The notes beneath the pieces were generated by a model that saw only the letters and a list, made by a program, of their open reading frames with translations, did no database searches and had not been told where the DNA came from. A stretch of DNA of 64,000 nt, from assembly GCF_031886125.1 (NCBI RefSeq), contig NZ_CP119391.1, positions 2,666,001-2,730,000 on the forward strand, read 5' to 3'. The translations under genes were made by a program, and so were the position numbers. Of this stretch, positions 60,859 through 64,000 are shown in pieces (positions within the stretch are counted from its first letter, which is position 1; each line of letters starts with the position of its first letter). This DNA is from Halomonas piscis (GTDB taxonomy: Bacteria; Pseudomonadota; Gammaproteobacteria; Pseudomonadales; Halomonadaceae).

Positions 60859-61526
60859 CACTGCCCTCCAACACGACGGCAACCCCGACGCTGATGCTCG
60901 CCGGCCTCGAGCGCGCCATCAACGCCCTGCTGGCCCGGGACCCTGCCGCGCCCTCGCGCCTTGAAGCGCTGGCCGGCCGCCGCCTGCTCGTCCGCCTGGA
61001 GCAGCCGCACCTGCCGCTGATGCTGCATTTTCACCGCGCCGGCATCGACCTTTGGCACGCCGGCAACGACGCCGACAGCGAAGCCTCTGCCGACGCCGTG
61101 GTCGAGCTGACGCCGGAAACCCTTTCCCGCTGGGCCAGCGGCGAGAGCCTCGAGCGGCTGATGTTTTCCGGCCAGCTGTCCCTGCGCGGGCGCACCCACC
61201 TGCTGGAAGCCACCCGGGAGCTGTTCACCGATCTGGATCTGGACTGGGAGGGCGAGCTTGCCCGGTGGCTCGGCGACATGCCCGCCCACTCGCTGGCCGA
61301 AGGGCTGCGCCGGGTCGCCCGCTTTGGCCTGCGCGCCCGGGAAGAGCTTTTGGCCGACGTGTCCGAGTACGTCTTTGAAGAAGCCAGGCTTTTGCCCGGG
61401 CGCCAGCAGCGCGAGGTGCTCCGCGACCACCTCACCGAGCTCGATGTTGCCACCGATCGGCTGGAAGCACGGCTGGCCCGGCTGCGCCGGCGCCTGCTGG
61501 CCCGGGAGCCTGAGGTGTCGCCATGA
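60855..61526 (+). CDS. ubiJ: ubiquinone biosynthesis accessory factor UbiJ
   Basis: A 223-residue protein with an N-terminal SCP2 lipid-binding domain (about residues 10-115) and a C-terminal helical region ([40 protein letters not shown]). UbiJ helps hold hydrophobic ubiquinone intermediates in the Ubi metabolon. The family diverges strongly; the assignment rests on the fold and on the place between ubiE and ubiB, with 4-base overlaps on both sides. Confidence 0.93.
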   Translation: MTLPSNTTATPTLMLAGLERAINALLARDPAAPSRLEALAGRRLLVRLEQPHLPLMLHFHRAGIDLWHAGNDADSEASADAVVELTPETLSRWASGESLERLMFSGQLSLRGRTHLLEATRELFTDLDLDWEGELARWLGDMPAHSLAEGLRRVARFGLRAREELLADVSEYVFEEARLLPGRQQREVLRDHLTELDVATDRLEARLARLRRRLLAREPEVSP

Positions 61527-63142
61527 GCCTGAGGCTGGTGCGCATCGGCTGGGTGATTGCCCGCCACCGGCTGGACACTTTGGTGCCGTTCGAGCGCCTG
61601 CCCTGGTGGATCCGCGTCATGACGTGGTTCTCTCCGCTACGGCTGCTGCCCATGGGTTCGCGAAGCCGCGGCGAACGCCTGCGCCTGGCGCTGGAGGCGC
61701 TGGGCCCGATTTTCGTCAAGTTCGGCCAGATGCTCTCCACCCGGCGCGACCTCTTGCCCGAAGACATCGCCGACGAGCTCAAGCGGCTGCAGGACCAAGT
61801 ACCCTCTTTCCCCGGCGACGCCGCCGCCGCGCGGGTGGAAAACGAGCTGGAAATGTCCCTTGCCGAAGCCTTCGCCCACTTCGAGCGCGAACCGCTGGCC
61901 TCGGCCTCCATCGCCCAGGTCCACGCCGCCCGGCTGCACAGCGGCGAGGACGTGGTGGTCAAGATCATCCGCCCGGGCATCAACCGCGTAATGCGCCAGG
62001 ACATGGGGCTGATGTATCAGGTCGCCAGGCTTTTGGCCAAGGTGCCCGAGGCCCGCCGGCTGCGCCCGGTGGAGGTAATCCGCGACTACGAAGCCACGCT
62101 GTTCGACGAGCTCGACCTCTACAAGGAGGCTGCCAACACCTCCCAGCTCAAGCGCAACTTCAAGGACTCGCCGCTGATGTTCGTGCCCACCATCTACTGG
62201 GCCTTCACCCGGCGCAAGGTCATGGTTCAGGAACGCATCCGCGGCGTGCCGGTGGCCGACACCGACACCCTGCTGGCCCGGGGCACCAACCTCAGGGCCC
62301 TGGCCGAACGCGGCGTGGAAATCTTCTTTACCCAGGTGTTTCGCGACAACTTCTTCCATGCCGACATGCATCCGGGCAACATCTTCGTCAACTGCGACGA
62401 CGGCGAAAATCCGCAGTACATTGCCATCGACTGCGGCATCGTCGGCAGCCTCACCCGGGAAGACCAGGACTACCTGGCGCGCAACCTTCTGGCATTTTTC
62501 CGCCAGGACTACTACGAAGTCGCCGCGCTGCACATCGAGTCGGGCTGGGTGGGCGAAGGCACCCGGGCCAACGAATTCGCCGCGGCCATTCGCACCGTGT
62601 GCGAGCCGATTCTGGAAAAGCCGCTCAAGGACATCTCCTTTGGCCAGGTGCTGCTGGGGCTTTTCCAGACGGCCCGACGCTTCAACATGGAGGTTCAGCC
62701 CCAGCTGGTGCTGCTGCAGAAGACCCTGCTCAACATCGAAGGGCTTGGCCGCCAGCTCTACCCCGATCTCGACCTCTGGAGCACGGCCAAGCCCTACCTT
62801 GAGCGCTGGATGAAAGAGCGCGCCGGCGTGCGCGGCCTGTGGGACTCGCTCAAGCACCAGGCGCCGGACCTTGCCACCCAGCTGCCGGAGCTGCCGGGGC
62901 TGGCGCATCAGGCGCTGAGCCGCCTGGAGCACGGCGACCGCCAGCAGCAGCGACAAATTGACGCCGTCAGCGACATGCGCCAGCAGATGTACCGTCAGGG
63001 CAAGCGTCAGCACCGGCTCAGGCTGGGGCTGATTATTCTGGGGATCGCGCTTGCCTGGCAGCCGCTCTCGGCCTGGGCCGCGGGGCAGGACTGGTCGGTG
63101 CTGGTTGCCGCGGCCATCGGCCTTTTGTTACTGGCCTGGTAA
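61523..63142 (+). CDS. ubiB: ubiquinone biosynthesis ATPase/kinase-like protein UbiB
   Basis: A 539-residue ADCK/UbiB-family protein. The KxGQ motif ([31 protein letters not shown]), the ATP-binding [17 protein letters not shown] with an alanine-rich loop, [11 protein letters not shown] and AIDCGIVG are typical. Two C-terminal membrane helices ([19 protein letters not shown] and [14 protein letters not shown]) anchor it. It works with UbiJ and UbiK in ubiquinone synthesis. Confidence 0.97.
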   Translation: MSLRLVRIGWVIARHRLDTLVPFERLPWWIRVMTWFSPLRLLPMGSRSRGERLRLALEALGPIFVKFGQMLSTRRDLLPEDIADELKRLQDQVPSFPGDAAAARVENELEMSLAEAFAHFEREPLASASIAQVHAARLHSGEDVVVKIIRPGINRVMRQDMGLMYQVARLLAKVPEARRLRPVEVIRDYEATLFDELDLYKEAANTSQLKRNFKDSPLMFVPTIYWAFTRRKVMVQERIRGVPVADTDTLLARGTNLRALAERGVEIFFTQVFRDNFFHADMHPGNIFVNCDDGENPQYIAIDCGIVGSLTREDQDYLARNLLAFFRQDYYEVAALHIESGWVGEGTRANEFAAAIRTVCEPILEKPLKDISFGQVLLGLFQTARRFNMEVQPQLVLLQKTLLNIEGLGRQLYPDLDLWSTAKPYLERWMKERAGVRGLWDSLKHQAPDLATQLPELPGLAHQALSRLEHGDRQQQRQIDAVSDMRQQMYRQGKRQHRLRLGLIILGIALAWQPLSAWAAGQDWSVLVAAAIGLLLLAW

Positions 63143-63245
63143 CCGATAGGCCGCTCAGCTGATGCGCATCAAGAAATGCCGAAGCGCGATCCATTAGGCT
63201 ACACATCACGCGACACAGAACGCTATCTATTACGGACACGCCGCC

Positions 63246-63623
63246 ATGACCACCACGCCGACACCGCCCCCCCCGCCTGCCGCTGACGCCGTGCTTGAAG
63301 CGCTAGCCGAGGTGCTGGAAGTGCGCCGCCACGCCGACGCCGACGACTCCTACGTCGCCGCCTTGCACCACAAGGGGCTGAACCGGATACTCGAGAAAGT
63401 CGGCGAAGAAGCCACCGAAACCCTGCTTGCGGCCAAGGACGCGGGATACGAAAATGATGCGGCAAAGCGTCAGGCGCTTGTCGCTGAAACGGCGGATCTG
63501 TGGTTTCATAGCCTGGTCATGCTCTCGCACCTGGGGCTGGACCATCGCCCGGTAATGGACGAGCTGGCACGCCGGTTCGGCGTCTCGGGGCACGCGGAAA
63601 AAGCCGCCCGCACGGGCGCATAG
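63246..63623 (+). CDS. hisE: phosphoribosyl-ATP pyrophosphatase
   Basis: A 125-residue all-alpha NTP pyrophosphohydrolase of histidine synthesis. The core [33 protein letters not shown] and [18 protein letters not shown] carries the Mg-binding EExxE and ExxD residues. hisI, which usually precedes hisE in Pseudomonas at this locus, is not present between ubiB and hisE; the 103-base gap shows no trace of it. Confidence 0.95.
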   Translation: MTTTPTPPPPPAADAVLEALAEVLEVRRHADADDSYVAALHHKGLNRILEKVGEEATETLLAAKDAGYENDAAKRQALVAETADLWFHSLVMLSHLGLDHRPVMDELARRFGVSGHAEKAARTGA

Positions 63624-63682
63624 CCACGCAACACCTTGCCCCTCCCAACGCAACCGGGGCATTCGCTAACGAGGACACGCAT

Positions 63683-63952
63683 ATGCTAGGCGGTATCAGT
63701 ATTTGGCAGCTGCTCATTGTGCTGGGCATCATCATCCTGATTTTCGGCACCAAGAAGCTGCGCAACGTGGGCACCGATCTCGGCGGCGCCGTCAAGGGCT
63801 TCAAGAGTGCCATGCACGAAGAAGAGAAAAAATCCGACGACGACGCCGACAAGCCTCAGGGCAAGGTCAGCCACGAGCCCGGTGAAACGGGGAACACCTA
63901 CGACGTCGAGGCCCGGGAAAAAACCTCGGAAAACGGCGACGAGCGCAAATAA
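63683..63952 (+). CDS. tatA: Sec-independent protein translocase subunit TatA
   Basis: An 89-residue TatA: short N-terminal membrane helix ([22 protein letters not shown]), amphipathic helix ([18 protein letters not shown]) and a charged acidic tail. It forms the pore for folded proteins, including those of the twin-arginine pathway, which is heavily used by some halophiles. tatB starts 3 bases after its stop. Confidence 0.97.
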   Translation: MLGGISIWQLLIVLGIIILIFGTKKLRNVGTDLGGAVKGFKSAMHEEEKKSDDDADKPQGKVSHEPGETGNTYDVEAREKTSENGDERK

Positions 63953-63955
63953 GCC

Positions 63956-64000
63956 ATGCTGGACATCGGCTTTCTCGAACTGCTGATCATCGCCGTGGTC
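63956..64000 (+). CDS. tatB: TatB, N-terminus (partial)
   Basis: The first 15 codons (MLDIGFLELLIIAVV) are inside the window; this is the conserved TatB membrane helix start. It follows tatA after 3 bases. Confidence 0.92.
   Translation, partial: MLDIGFLELLIIAVV

Overview
The window is a dense stretch of high-GC gammaproteobacterial chromosome, most likely from a member of the Halomonadaceae (Halomonas or a close relative). The evidence is the acidic proteins, the gene orders shared with Pseudomonas and E. coli (dapA-bamC-purC; purL/mltF/tadA; priA-argS-SPOR-hslVU-DUF971-ubiEJB-hisE-tatAB; aceE-aceF next to ampD and nadC) and the acetate-control locus with a CrbS/CrbR pair. The genus is an inference, because no rRNA or ectoine gene is present. 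About 56 protein genes (two cut by the window ends), two tRNAs and two complete insertion sequences are supported.

Layout. 1-10059 is an acetate uptake and activation locus: the start of a cNMP-binding-domain protein, a DUF4212 plus sodium/solute symporter pair, a small membrane protein, the transporter-like hybrid kinase CrbS, its LuxR-type partner CrbR, and acetyl-CoA synthetase. 10242-13798 holds sprT, a YecA/UPF0149 gene and the overlapping adk-tsaB-rsmJ operon, with an intact IS5-family element just upstream of adk. 14847-19614 is aceE-aceF, with a candidate operator over its promoter. 19973-31059 carries ampD, nadC, a GNAT gene, trmO, purC-bamC-dapA, a PrxQ/Bcp peroxiredoxin, tusA-like and perM genes, bepA, nadA and two identical tRNA-Lys genes with a clear promoter and terminator. 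31132-35626 holds scpA-scpB-rluB and radD.

35670-41082 is the most accessory-looking part. A TRAP transporter (dctP-dctQ-dctM) is followed on the same strand by an acetylpolyamine-amidohydrolase/HDAC-family enzyme, a RidA-family imine deaminase and an ornithine cyclodeaminase-family reductase. Together they read like an uptake and breakdown route for an N-acetylated amino acid or amine; I find no named pathway that matches, and this is my main candidate for an undescribed system. It is followed by a stand-alone lipoate-protein ligase that resembles the Gram-positive type and by an IS1595-family element with an exact 8-bp target duplication, inserted into a small array of host repeats.

43558-64000 returns to core genes: purL, mltF, tadA, tesB, a malic enzyme, rpmE, priA, argS, a SPOR protein, hslV-hslU, a DUF971 gene, ubiE-ubiJ-ubiB, hisE, tatA and the start of tatB. 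The order matches the Pseudomonas chromosome except that the pha (polyhydroxyalkanoate) genes between DUF971 and ubiE, and hisI beside hisE, are absent.

Metabolically the window centres on acetyl-CoA: acetate import and activation (symporter, Acs) under CrbS/R, pyruvate entry (AceEF, needing lipoate from LplA), malic enzyme feeding pyruvate, and possible acetate release by the deacetylase.
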